A stretch of 64,000 bases of DNA from Saccharospirillum sp. MSK14-1 (GTDB taxonomy: Bacteria > Pseudomonadota > Gammaproteobacteria > Pseudomonadales > Natronospirillaceae): positions 806,001 to 870,000 of the forward strand of contig NZ_MIES01000026.1 in NCBI RefSeq assembly GCF_003054965.1. The letters run 5' to 3'. Made by a program: the position numbers and the translations under genes. Positions 17,659 to 25,381 of the stretch are shown here, in pieces (position 1 is the stretch's first letter; each line of letters begins with the position of its first letter). The notes under the pieces are model-generated. The model saw nothing but the letters and a program-made list of their open reading frames with translations, did no database searches and was not told the origin of the DNA.

Positions 17659-18417
17659 ATGAAAAAAGCACTGATGACAGTGGCCGCGTTGCTGGCCCTG
17701 AGCACAACCGTAAGCGCAGAAGATTACGACGTAATTCGTGTGGGCGTGGATGTGCCTTATCCTCCGTTCGAATTCCGTGATCCCAGCGGTGAACTGACCG
17801 GTTTCGAAATTGAACTGGGCAACGCCGTGTGCAACGAAATCACCGGTCAGGATTGCGAGTGGGTTGTGCAAGCATGGGATGGCATCATCCCGGGTCTGCT
17901 GGCGCGTAAATACGACATGATCTTCTCTTCTATGTCGATCAACCCTGAGCGTGCTGAGCGCGTTCTGTTCTCCGATCCGTACTACACAACGCCGTCTGCA
18001 TTCTTCGCAGTTGAAGGCAGTGACTTCGATCATGAAAGCACCGAAGGCACTCGCATCGGTGTACAGCGCGCCACCATTCAGGACACCTATCTGACCGAAC
18101 TGCACGGCGACGCTGAAATCGTTCGCTACACCACTGCTGACGACATTCTGGTCGATCTGGAAGGCGGTCGTCTGGATGCCATGTTCATCGACGCTCTGGC
18201 CGGTCTGGGTCTGATCGAAACCAGCGATGACGTTGTTCAGGTCAGCGACGACATCTCCGAGCCGGTCAGCATTCTCGGCGAAGGCGTTGGCGCTGCATTC
18301 CGTAAGCGTGATTCTGCGCTGGAAGAAGCGGTGAGCGAAGCGCTGGAGAAATTTAAAAATGATGGTACTTACGACGCCATCATGGAGAAATATTTCGAAT
18401 CCAACATCAAGATCTGA
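17659..18417 (+). CDS. aotJ: Basic amino-acid ABC transporter periplasmic binding protein
   Basis: Family 3 solute-binding protein, 252 residues. Signal peptide MKKALMTVAALLALSTTVSA with cleavage after SA (residue 20), then IRVGVDVPYPPFEFRDPSGELTGFEIELGNAVC, the family 3 signature, including one expected disulfide (NAVCNEITGQDCEW). Resembles ArtJ/HisJ/AotJ lysine-arginine-ornithine binding proteins; the exact ligand is inferred from the AstE-like neighbour. A GGAGTCAAAGAG ribosome-binding region precedes the ATG. A strong hairpin follows the stop, separating it from the permease genes. Confidence 0.88.
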   Translation: MKKALMTVAALLALSTTVSAEDYDVIRVGVDVPYPPFEFRDPSGELTGFEIELGNAVCNEITGQDCEWVVQAWDGIIPGLLARKYDMIFSSMSINPERAERVLFSDPYYTTPSAFFAVEGSDFDHESTEGTRIGVQRATIQDTYLTELHGDAEIVRYTTADDILVDLEGGRLDAMFIDALAGLGLIETSDDVVQVSDDISEPVSILGEGVGAAFRKRDSALEEAVSEALEKFKNDGTYDAIMEKYFESNIKI

Positions 18418-18431
18418 TCTTGATGCGGTGC

Positions 18432-18456
18432 AAGGGCCCGGTTTCGGGCCCTTTAG
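18432..18456 (+). terminator. Hairpin after the binding-protein gene (attenuator)
   Basis: Perfect 9-base GC-rich stem AAGGGCCCG (18432-18440) / CGGGCCCTT (18445-18453) with loop GTTT, followed by TAG rather than a long T-run. It lies between aotJ and aotQ, so partial read-through would let permeases be made at a lower level than the binding protein. Confidence 0.7.
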
Positions 18457-18559
18457 CCGGTTTACGTTTGGCAATGGCCAAACGCAAGCCGACTCGCAAT
18501 TCATCGGGCCTGAAACTAAAACAATTAAGCCCCGACATTGACCTCACAGAGCACACACT

Positions 18560-19267
18560 ATGCTAGACCTACACGGCTATGGCCCGTCGATTTTTAACGG
18601 CGCCATTCTGACCATTCAACTGGCGTTTCTGTCGTTACTGATCGCCGTCTTACTGGGGCTGTTGGGCGCCAGTGGCAAACTCTCTTCCAAGCGACCACTG
18701 CGGTGGTTGTCGACACTCTACACCACGTTAATTCGCGGCGTGCCCGATCTGGTATTGATGATGCTGATTTATTTCGGCGGTCAGATTGGCATTAACGCCG
18801 TCACCGATTGGCTCTACAACACCAGTGATGGCGCCATCGATATTTTCTTCCAGGTCAATCCGTTCGTCGCCGGTGTCGCCACCATCGGTTTTATTTTCGG
18901 GGCCTACATGAGCGAAACGTTTCGCGGCGCATTTATGGCCGTGGAAAACGGTCAGATTGAAGCGGGCAAAGCCTATGGTATGACCGGCTGGCAGGTGTTT
19001 AACCGCATCATGTTTCCGCAGATGATGCGTCACGCGTTACCCGGTCTCGGTAACAACTGGCAGGTGCTGCTGAAAACCACGGCGCTGGTCAGCGTCATCG
19101 GTCTGGCCGACATGGTGAACCTGGCCACCGAAGCGGCCAAAACGGTCCGCGAACCCTTCATCTTTTTCGTACCGGTGGCGCTGGTGTATTTAGCGTTGAC
19201 CACGGTATCGGAATGGGTCTTTCGTCAACTCAAGCGGCGCTACAGCGTCGGCGTGATGGAGGGTTGA
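18560..19267 (+). CDS. aotQ: Basic amino-acid ABC transporter permease (HisQ/AotQ type)
   Basis: Polar amino-acid permease, 235 residues, with MLDLHGYGPSIFNGAILTIQLA at the start, RGVPDLVLMMLIYFGGQIG and the coupling loop ENGQIEAGKAYGMTGWQVFNRIMFPQMMRHA in two parts (about 130-165), the standard HisQ sequence pattern. Works with the following gene as a heterodimer. It ends three bases before the next ATG. Confidence 0.9.
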   Translation: MLDLHGYGPSIFNGAILTIQLAFLSLLIAVLLGLLGASGKLSSKRPLRWLSTLYTTLIRGVPDLVLMMLIYFGGQIGINAVTDWLYNTSDGAIDIFFQVNPFVAGVATIGFIFGAYMSETFRGAFMAVENGQIEAGKAYGMTGWQVFNRIMFPQMMRHALPGLGNNWQVLLKTTALVSVIGLADMVNLATEAAKTVREPFIFFVPVALVYLALTTVSEWVFRQLKRRYSVGVMEG

Positions 19268-19270
19268 TCG

Positions 19271-19984
19271 ATGGATGCCATTCTCGCACTGCTCGAAAAC
19301 AACGATATTTTTAATCCCACCACCCTGGCGCATTACTGGGATGGTTTGGTGAATACCGTTCAACTGGTGTTCTTATCGCTGGTGCTGGGCTTGGTGCTGG
19401 CGGTGCCGCTGGCCATCATGCGCACCTCGAAAAAACCCTGGATCAACTGGCCGGTCTGGTGTTTTACCTACGTTTTTCGCGGTACGCCACTGCTGATCCA
19501 GCTGTACATGATTTACTACGGCGTCACCTTAATTGACGGCATTCAGGAATCGGTTTTCTGGGTGATTTTCGAACGCGCTTTTTATCCGTGTTTGATTGCT
19601 TTCACGCTCAACACTGCCGCTTACACCACCGAAATTTTCCGCGGTGCCATTGAGGCTACACCACGCGGTGAAATTGAAGCGGCCAAAGCGTACGGCATGA
19701 GTGCGGCTAAACGCATGCGGCGCATTGTATTGCCCAGTGCTTTCCGGCGCGCCATTCCGGCTTACAGTAATGAGGTGGTGTTTATGCTGCACTCCAGCGC
19801 CATTGCCTCGACGGTGACCATCATCGATTTAACCGGCGCTGCGCGCGATATTTACGCGCGCTTTTACGCTCCTTTCCAGGCGTACATCTTTGCTGCGCTG
19901 ATTTATCTGTGCCTGACGTTTACCATCTTCTATATTTTCAAGCAGTTGGAAAAACGCATGCTCGGTCATTTACGGCCGCGCTGA
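19271..19984 (+). CDS. aotM: Basic amino-acid ABC transporter permease (HisM/AotM type)
   Basis: Second permease, 237 residues, with the HisM-type segments FRGTPLLIQLYMIYYG (about 77-92) and TPRGEIEAAKAYGMSAAKRM coupling loop (about 130-150), and HSSAIASTVTIIDLTGAARD. Spaced three bases after aotQ. A rho-independent terminator follows. Confidence 0.9.
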   Translation: MDAILALLENNDIFNPTTLAHYWDGLVNTVQLVFLSLVLGLVLAVPLAIMRTSKKPWINWPVWCFTYVFRGTPLLIQLYMIYYGVTLIDGIQESVFWVIFERAFYPCLIAFTLNTAAYTTEIFRGAIEATPRGEIEAAKAYGMSAAKRMRRIVLPSAFRRAIPAYSNEVVFMLHSSAIASTVTIIDLTGAARDIYARFYAPFQAYIFAALIYLCLTFTIFYIFKQLEKRMLGHLRPR

Positions 19985-19998
19985 AGGTAACGACAAAC

Positions 19999-20020
19999 AG
20001 GCCGCATCGCGGCCTTTTTT
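19999..20020 (+). terminator. Rho-independent terminator after aotM
   Basis: Stem AGGCCGC (19999-20005) / GCGGCCT (20009-20015), 3-base loop, followed by TTTTT. It sits 15 bases before the GTG start of the AstE-like gene, so that gene is reached by read-through or by a promoter overlapping this site. Confidence 0.75.
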
Positions 20021-20034
20021 AATCGAGGTTCATT

Positions 20035-21039
20035 GTGTTCGGTGCCTACGAAAATTTTCTGGAACATTGTCTGGCAACGGCCGATGCCGAGGTCAACGCC
20101 AGTTTTGAAATACTCAGCGCCGGTACCGAAGTGGCGCTGCTCGACAGCGGCGTGTTGCGCGTTGAACCCAACACCGCCTGCGATACCTCACTGGTGATTT
20201 CCTGCGGCGTTCACGGCAACGAAACCGCGCCGATTGAAATCATCCGCGACATCGTGCGCGACGTGCTCGAAGAAGAGCAGAAAGTCGGTCAGCGGGTGTT
20301 ATTTATTCTCGGTAACCCCTGGGCCATGCAAGCGGCCAAACGCTTTACCGACGTGAACATGAACCGGCTGTTTGCTGGCGATTGGCAGAACTACGACACC
20401 GCTTTAAAAGAAGTAAAACGCGCGGCCAAACTCGAAGCCTTTGTCGCCAACTTTTACGCCAGCGAACCAGTCACCGTCACCCGGCGGTACCACTACGATT
20501 TGCACACTGCCATTCGTGGCAGTCAGCGCGAACGGTTTGCAGTTTATCCATTCGTACCCGGTCGCGCCTTACCGAAAAACCAGCAAGCATTTTTGGCGCG
20601 ATCGGACATTGATACCGTGCTGCTGCAAAACGAAGAGGGCAATACGTTCTCATCGTTTTCATCGCTGAAATACGGTGCCGAAAGTTTCACGCTGGAGCTG
20701 GGGCAAGTGAAGCCCTTTGGCGAGAACGATTTAAAACGCTACAACGGCATCGACTACGCCTTGCGTGAACTGATTGCCGGAGAACCCTTGCCTGCCGAAC
20801 CCAAACAACCGGTCACGCAATTCGAGGTGTGCCACAGCATTGAAGTGACCAGCGATCAGTGGGAATTCTATGTGCCCGACGATGCGTTGAACTTCACCGA
20901 ATACGAACCGGGTACCCTGATCTGGCGCGACGGTGAACGCGAATACCGCGTGGGTGAACAACCCGAAAGCATTGTATTTCCGAACCCCAAGGTCCCGGTC
21001 GGCCAACGCGCGGGTTTGATGTTGCGGGTGCTGTCTTAG
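20035..21039 (+). CDS. astE: Succinylglutamate desuccinylase/aspartoacylase family protein (AstE/AotO-like)
   Basis: A 334-residue zinc carboxypeptidase-like hydrolase. Zinc and catalytic motifs of the AstE family are present: SCGVHGNETAPIEI (His and Glu ligands, about residues 59-66), NPWAMQAAKRFTDVNMNRLF (Asn-Arg of substrate binding) and YHYDLHTAIRGS (His ligand about 155), plus LELGQVKPFG. AstE releases succinate and glutamate in the last step of the AST arginine pathway. The rest of the ast operon is not in the window. In Pseudomonas an AstE-like gene, aotO, sits in the arginine transport operon, and this gene may be that type. The start is GTG at 20035 with GAGG upstream. Confidence 0.85.
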   Translation: MFGAYENFLEHCLATADAEVNASFEILSAGTEVALLDSGVLRVEPNTACDTSLVISCGVHGNETAPIEIIRDIVRDVLEEEQKVGQRVLFILGNPWAMQAAKRFTDVNMNRLFAGDWQNYDTALKEVKRAAKLEAFVANFYASEPVTVTRRYHYDLHTAIRGSQRERFAVYPFVPGRALPKNQQAFLARSDIDTVLLQNEEGNTFSSFSSLKYGAESFTLELGQVKPFGENDLKRYNGIDYALRELIAGEPLPAEPKQPVTQFEVCHSIEVTSDQWEFYVPDDALNFTEYEPGTLIWRDGEREYRVGEQPESIVFPNPKVPVGQRAGLMLRVLS

Positions 21040-21057
21040 GCCGGACTTAAACGCGCC

Positions 21058-21753
21058 TCACAGCAACCAAAACGGCACCAGCGGCGGTACCAGAAAGGCG
21101 GTGATGACCCCGGTTAAACTCATCGCCAGGCCAGCAAAGGCACCGCAGGTAATCGACTTCTCAAACGCCTGAGCGGTGCCGAAGCCGTGTGCCGTTACGC
21201 CCAGCACAAAGCCATACAAGGCGTGGTCGTGCAGACGACACATCCGCATTAAACCGGGTAATACCAGAGTGCCCACGGCACCAGCCAGCAACACCAAACC
21301 CGCCGCCAGCGAGCCGCTGCCACCCAGGCTGTCGGCCATGCCGATGGCAATGGGTGTGGTGATCGACTTAGCGCTCATGCTCAGCGCCAGTACGTCATCA
21401 CCGGTGATCCACCACGCCAGCATGACCGCGCTGGCCGAAGCCACTAATGCGCCACTGAAACAAGCCAGTAATAAGGGCACTGCCATCTTGCGAATCAGCG
21501 CCATGTTCTCGTGCAGCGGCACCGCCAAAGCCACGGTCGCCGGGCCCAGTAGAAAATGAATAAAGCGGGTGTCGTGCTGGTATTGCGAGTAATCCCAGCC
21601 GAGCAGGGTGATCGCGCCCATCAAGGTGAAAATGCTGACGATCACCGGATGCACCAGTGGGCTGCGCCTGGCCTTGATATACAGCTGTTCGGCCGCCAAA
21701 TAGACGCCCACGGTCATACTGATGGCCAGCAGGGTTTGAATCGAAGCAATCAT
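21058..21753 (-). CDS. lrgB: LrgB/CidB family membrane protein
   Basis: A 231-residue multi-pass protein: MIASIQTLLAISMTVGVYLAAEQL, LLGPATVALAVPLHENMALI (family signature), TTPIAIGMADSLGGSGSLAAG and GVTAHGFGTAQAFEKS. LrgB acts with LrgA in holin-like modulation of murein hydrolases or, in other bacteria, in export of small metabolites. The true start is the ATG at 21753, overlapping the lrgA stop as ATGA; the longer frame to 22023 is the out-of-frame shadow of lrgA. Confidence 0.88.
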   Translation of the reverse strand: MIASIQTLLAISMTVGVYLAAEQLYIKARRSPLVHPVIVSIFTLMGAITLLGWDYSQYQHDTRFIHFLLGPATVALAVPLHENMALIRKMAVPLLLACFSGALVASASAVMLAWWITGDDVLALSMSAKSITTPIAIGMADSLGGSGSLAAGLVLLAGAVGTLVLPGLMRMCRLHDHALYGFVLGVTAHGFGTAQAFEKSITCGAFAGLAMSLTGVITAFLVPPLVPFWLL

Positions 21754-22091
21754 GCGCCGGGTGCCTTCAGCAGTTTGAACAGGCCGATCATCACCAACGC
21801 CGCGCCGACGGTGCTGATGGTAATGATCAGGATCATCCACAAACCATGGCTCATCAGCCGATCCCAATGCTGAATCAGCCCCACACCGGCGGGCACAAAC
21901 AGCAAGGTGAGATAACGGATCAGCGAGCGGCTGGCATCGGCCAAGCCTTCGGGCACACGTCGGTAAATGGTCAGGCTGATCCACAGCAGCACCAGGCCGA
22001 CCACATTGCCCGGCACCGGCCAACCGATGGCTGCGGTTATCAGCTCACCGAGCAGCCAGTAAACCATCAGTATGAAAAACCCGAATAACAT
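21750..22091 (-). CDS. lrgA: LrgA/CidA family holin-like protein
   Basis: A 113-residue protein with four hydrophobic segments and the family motifs PVPGNVVGLVLLWISL and LIRYLTLLFVPAGVGLIQHWD. Holin-like partner of LrgB, with which it is translationally coupled. Divergent from smpB across 123 bases. Confidence 0.88.
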   Translation of the reverse strand: MLFGFFILMVYWLLGELITAAIGWPVPGNVVGLVLLWISLTIYRRVPEGLADASRSLIRYLTLLFVPAGVGLIQHWDRLMSHGLWMILIITISTVGAALVMIGLFKLLKAPGA

Positions 22092-22214
22092 AGCGCACCA
22101 CCCTCCACGGATGCCTATTGTGACTCAATCGCTGCGGTTGAGCCCAGCAAATGCACGAAGACAGTGTTGCGCCATATAGCCCTGGTGGCACCCGGGCCTG
22201 TATAATGGACGGTT

Positions 22215-22700
22215 ATGAGTAAAGCCAAGAAAAAGCCGCAACCCGGCAGCAGTACCATTGCCCAGAACAAGAAGGCACGCCACGACTATGAGATTGCCGA
22301 AAAAGTCGAAGCGGGCCTGCAACTGATGGGCTGGGAAGTCAAAAGCCTGCGCGAAGGCAAGGCGCAATTAGTAGACAGCTACGTCATCTTCAAAGACGAC
22401 GAAGCCTGGCTGATTGGTGCCCACTTCACGCCGCTGAACACCGCCTCCACCCACGTGATCGCGGATCCGACACGCACCCGCAAACTGCTGATGCACCGCC
22501 GTGAAATCGACAAGCTGAAAGGCCAGTCCGAACAGCAAGGCTACACCGTGGTGTGCTTATCGCTGTTCTGGAAGCGCAACAACGTGAAAGCTGACATTGC
22601 CTTGGTGAAAGGTAAAAAGCTGCACGACAAACGCGCCACCATGAAAGAGCGCGACTGGAACCGCCAGAAAGAACGGGTGATGAAAGCCTATAACACCTGA
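22215..22700 (+). CDS. smpB: SsrA-binding protein
   Basis: tmRNA-binding protein needed for trans-translation, 161 residues. N-terminal [34 protein letters not shown], and the C-terminal tail [26 protein letters not shown] that enters the ribosome decoding site. Located 177 bases upstream of ssrA, the usual gammaproteobacterial linkage. Confidence 0.97.
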   Translation: MSKAKKKPQPGSSTIAQNKKARHDYEIAEKVEAGLQLMGWEVKSLREGKAQLVDSYVIFKDDEAWLIGAHFTPLNTASTHVIADPTRTRKLLMHRREIDKLKGQSEQQGYTVVCLSLFWKRNNVKADIALVKGKKLHDKRATMKERDWNRQKERVMKAYNT

Positions 22701-22877
22701 TTGCGATAACGCAGCCTGTTTGGGTTGTGTATTGAAAGATGTTTTAACAGAGGGTGGCGTGCTAGACTCCGCCACCCGGCGATTCCGGGGCCTGCTGCCA
22801 ACGCAGACGGGCCTTGAAATCACCGACCATCGGCAGCATTAAGCCGAGACCACCGGAACTTTCGGTGAACCGTTTTC

Positions 22878-23263
22878 GGGGGCGACATGGCTTCGACGCG
22901 GGTTACAAAGTTCAAGGTGCATGCCGAGATGGTAGCGAATCTCGTAAAACCAAAGCTGCAAACTCATAGTTGCAAACGATGACAACTACGAAGGTTACGC
23001 TCTAGCAGCCTAATCCTTCAAAACTGGACCCCTTAACCGGTCCGGCAGTCACTGGGCTGTGCCTGAACGGCCCAACTGACTGTCAAAAATTCAGGATCGC
23101 AGTGAAGGTTGTCTGGGCCGGAGCTGTTAAACAAACATCCCAGGCTCCCCGAGTCGCACCTGTCCTTCGGTAACGGCAAGGGTAAATTAAAGAAGAGACT
23201 AAGCATGTAGGACCGAGAATGGAGGACTTGCGGACGCGGGTTCGATCCCCGCCGCCTCCACCA
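22878..23263 (+). ncRNA. ssrA: Transfer-messenger RNA
   Basis: One-piece tmRNA of about 386 nt. The 5' end GGGGGCGACATGGCTTCGACG forms the acceptor with CGCCTCC, followed by encoded CCA at the 3' end (23261-23263). The tag-reading frame runs 22972-23013 and encodes ANDDNYEGYALAA then TAA. The T-arm GCGGGTTCGATCCCCGC is intact. The last 23 bases are part of a 25-bp direct repeat that marks the left end of an integrated element, so the present 3' end was supplied by the element. A possible extended -10 (TGCTAGACT, 22760-22768) lies upstream, but no good -35 was found. Confidence 0.95.
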
Positions 23264-23265
23264 AT
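23241..23265 (+). repeat. attL of the ssrA-integrated element
   Basis: The 25 bases beginning TTCGATCCCCGCCGCCTCCA and ending CCAAT are repeated exactly at 28741-28765 and cover the T-loop, acceptor stem and CCA of ssrA plus two bases. The preceding and following bases differ (G/A and T/C), so 25 bp is the full core. This is the usual target of tyrosine integrases acting at tmRNA genes. Confidence 0.92.
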
Positions 23266-23268
23266 TAC

Positions 23269-23290
23269 GGGGCTGGTCTAGGCCAGCCCC
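23269..23290 (+). terminator. Hairpin just after ssrA inside the element
   Basis: GGGGCTGG (23269-23276) / CCAGCCCC (23283-23290), followed by TCCCCCTTTCC. It could replace the native ssrA terminator, which now lies 5.5 kb away, but the T-run is poor. Confidence 0.5.
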
Positions 23291-23346
23291 TCCCCCTTTC
23301 CACCCCTCTACCATGCGGCTTTCAGAACGCTCGGCAGTTTTGCCAG

Positions 23347-24810
23347 TTGGTCTGTGAAAGTCTCCGTGGGTCTCCAAAATGGCACAAATTGGGCACAAGC
23401 CCAGGCTCGACCGATTCAGTCCGTCTCTTGTCAGCGTCGCTGGCTCGCCATGTCCATTGGACGTTTAAACGCTTAGACGACCCGGCCGAAGCGTTAGCTT
23501 ACGGTTCCGAGCTGGCTGACTTCATCGGTTTAACGGCACCCGATCCAAAGCAAGGCAGAACGGTGACTGGCTGTCTGTCGCGTTTGCGTGAGGCGTCATG
23601 GTGGCGCAGGAATCTTCACAAGCACTGTCAACGGCAGATCGAGAATAGCTACCGTCAGATCGGCCACGTTCACCATAAGCGTTGCGCCTATGTCTCCAGT
23701 CACACCTATAACCTCTATCAGCATTGCCAGAAGCTGAGCCGTGAATACCTCCTCCGCACCTACCTGCAAAGCCAGGACGGCGTGAACCTGTCATTGGCTG
23801 AGATCAGCGATTCCACCATAGCCAACCCTGCTAACCGGCGGGCGGAACTGATGACGCGTGTTCGTGGCATGGAGGAATACGCTCAAGCCCATGGCCAAGT
23901 CGGCCTATTCGTTACTCTCACTCTCCCGTCGGAATACCACGCCTCACTTAAAGAAGGTCACTGCAACTCCAAGTTCAATGGCTCAACACCGAAGCAAGGG
24001 AACAAACACCTAGTTGGGCTGTGGGCCAGCATCCGATCAAAGTTTCACCGTGACGACATAGCTCCCTTTGGCCTTCGGGTTGTTGAGCCTCATCACGACG
24101 GCACCCCGCATTGGCACCTGATGTTGTTCGTCGATCAATCACAGCGAGACCAGATTGAAGAAGTGTTCACGAACTACGTTCTTAAAGACGGCGCTTCGCC
24201 GGAGCTGCTGCCCTATCGGCTCAAAATCGTGCGTATCGATCCGAGTCGAGGGACTGCCGCTGGTTACGTTGCCAAGTACGTTTCTAAAAACATCGACGGC
24301 GCGGGCCTCGATTTCGACAAAGAAGGGCGACCGTTCAAAGACACTGCCTCTCGAATTCGTGCCTGGGCGAGTACCTGGGGCATCCATCAGTTCGACTTCA
24401 TTGGTGGCCCGCCTGTGGGGGTATGGCGTGAACTTCGACGCCTGTCCGGCATGAATACCAGTGGCTCTATGGGATCGGCAATCGCAGCCGCGGATGAGGG
24501 TGATTGGTTTCGTTTTATGGAGGCTATGGACCTGCCACAGGACTGTGGAGGGGGCTTTGGCGTTCAGTTAATGAAAGCACACACTGAAGCGGTTAACCGT
24601 CGCACCGGTGAAGTTTGGTCATCGCTTAAGAATCGTTATGGAGAAGATTTGCCCGCCAGGGTGATCGGAGTGTGTGCCGGGGTCTTACGCCAGCCTACCC
24701 GGCTACGTCATTGGCTGGGAACCCAATTCGATCCGCTCAAGGTGATAGGGCTTGCCGGCCGGCAGGACGGCAACCCTATCAGTCTGAGCGGACATCTTGG
24801 ACTTGTGTAA
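23347..24810 (+). CDS. HUH-type replication initiation endonuclease (phage GPA-like)
   Basis: Rolling-circle replication initiator resembling the replication gene A protein family. The HUH motif is in HHDGTPHWHLMLF (about residues 249-261 from position 23347), preceded by LFVTLTLPSEYH (motif 1) and followed by GYVAKYVSKNIDG with two tyrosines three residues apart (about 306-310), the two-tyrosine arrangement of phage-type initiators. It would nick the element's origin. The start is uncertain: no ATG is available before residue 168, and the frame is open back into ssrA, so a TTG at 23347 or 23389 or another non-ATG codon is used, or the original start was lost upon integration. Confidence 0.82.
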   Translation: MVCESLRGSPKWHKLGTSPGSTDSVRLLSASLARHVHWTFKRLDDPAEALAYGSELADFIGLTAPDPKQGRTVTGCLSRLREASWWRRNLHKHCQRQIENSYRQIGHVHHKRCAYVSSHTYNLYQHCQKLSREYLLRTYLQSQDGVNLSLAEISDSTIANPANRRAELMTRVRGMEEYAQAHGQVGLFVTLTLPSEYHASLKEGHCNSKFNGSTPKQGNKHLVGLWASIRSKFHRDDIAPFGLRVVEPHHDGTPHWHLMLFVDQSQRDQIEEVFTNYVLKDGASPELLPYRLKIVRIDPSRGTAAGYVAKYVSKNIDGAGLDFDKEGRPFKDTASRIRAWASTWGIHQFDFIGGPPVGVWRELRRLSGMNTSGSMGSAIAAADEGDWFRFMEAMDLPQDCGGGFGVQLMKAHTEAVNRRTGEVWSSLKNRYGEDLPARVIGVCAGVLRQPTRLRHWLGTQFDPLKVIGLAGRQDGNPISLSGHLGLV

Positions 24811-24831
24811 ATAACTGTACGGAGCGATTAG

Positions 24832-25077
24832 ATGCAGCCCATCAAGACACTTTTGACACCTACTTTTTCAATCGAGTCAGCCGTTCAGTACCTGAATTAC
24901 ACAGTGGCCGAACGTACCAAACCAGAATCAGAGCGTTATCGCCCTTCACAGCGAGGCGTCATTGTTGGCGTACTGACTATGAACGACGAAGTCGAATTGA
25001 TCATCAAATTCATGGAAGGCGTGCGTCAGTACACCCTCTCTGAAGTAAGAGCCAGCCTAGAGGTGATCGATGACTGA
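24832..25077 (+). CDS. Small protein of unknown function (element cargo)
   Basis: An 81-residue protein starting MQPIKTLLTPTFSIESAVQY with an acidic C-terminus (LSEVRASLEVIDD). It is preceded by GGAGCG seven bases before the ATG and overlaps the next gene by eight bases, so the two form a unit with the replication gene. No family recognised; the position directly behind the initiator suggests an accessory replication or control role. Confidence 0.6.
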   Translation: MQPIKTLLTPTFSIESAVQYLNYTVAERTKPESERYRPSQRGVIVGVLTMNDEVELIIKFMEGVRQYTLSEVRASLEVIDD

Positions 25078-25381
25078 TTCGCGCATCGAATTCGAAGATA
25101 CCTATACCGCTTTGGAAATATACCAGGCTGCCGGATGTGACTTCCCGTTCACCATGAAGTCTTGGGCACATCCTTATTACGACCGTCTCTCCGTGATCAC
25201 TATTAAAGGCTGGTATGGAAAGGATGGTTATACACGTGAAGTCTTTTTCGACGATGAACCCGAAGAAGGCAAACCACTTGCGTTTGCCGGTGAGCGTCAG
25301 GGTGACCCCAATATTTTAAGAGTAGATCCGGTTGACGTTAAAGGCTGGCTACCCGGTGACTGGGAGCCTTTAAGGTTGTAG
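25070..25381 (+). CDS. Small acidic protein of unknown function (element cargo)
   Basis: A 103-residue acidic protein (MTDSRIEFEDTYTALEIYQA, then FDDEPEEGKPLAFAGERQGD and a C-terminal VDVKGWLPGDWEPLRL). The ATG lies within the 3' end of the previous gene. The 3' end overlaps the convergent membrane-protein gene by 12 bases. No recognised domain, no signal peptide or membrane segment. Confidence 0.6.
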   Translation: MTDSRIEFEDTYTALEIYQAAGCDFPFTMKSWAHPYYDRLSVITIKGWYGKDGYTREVFFDDEPEEGKPLAFAGERQGDPNILRVDPVDVKGWLPGDWEPLRL

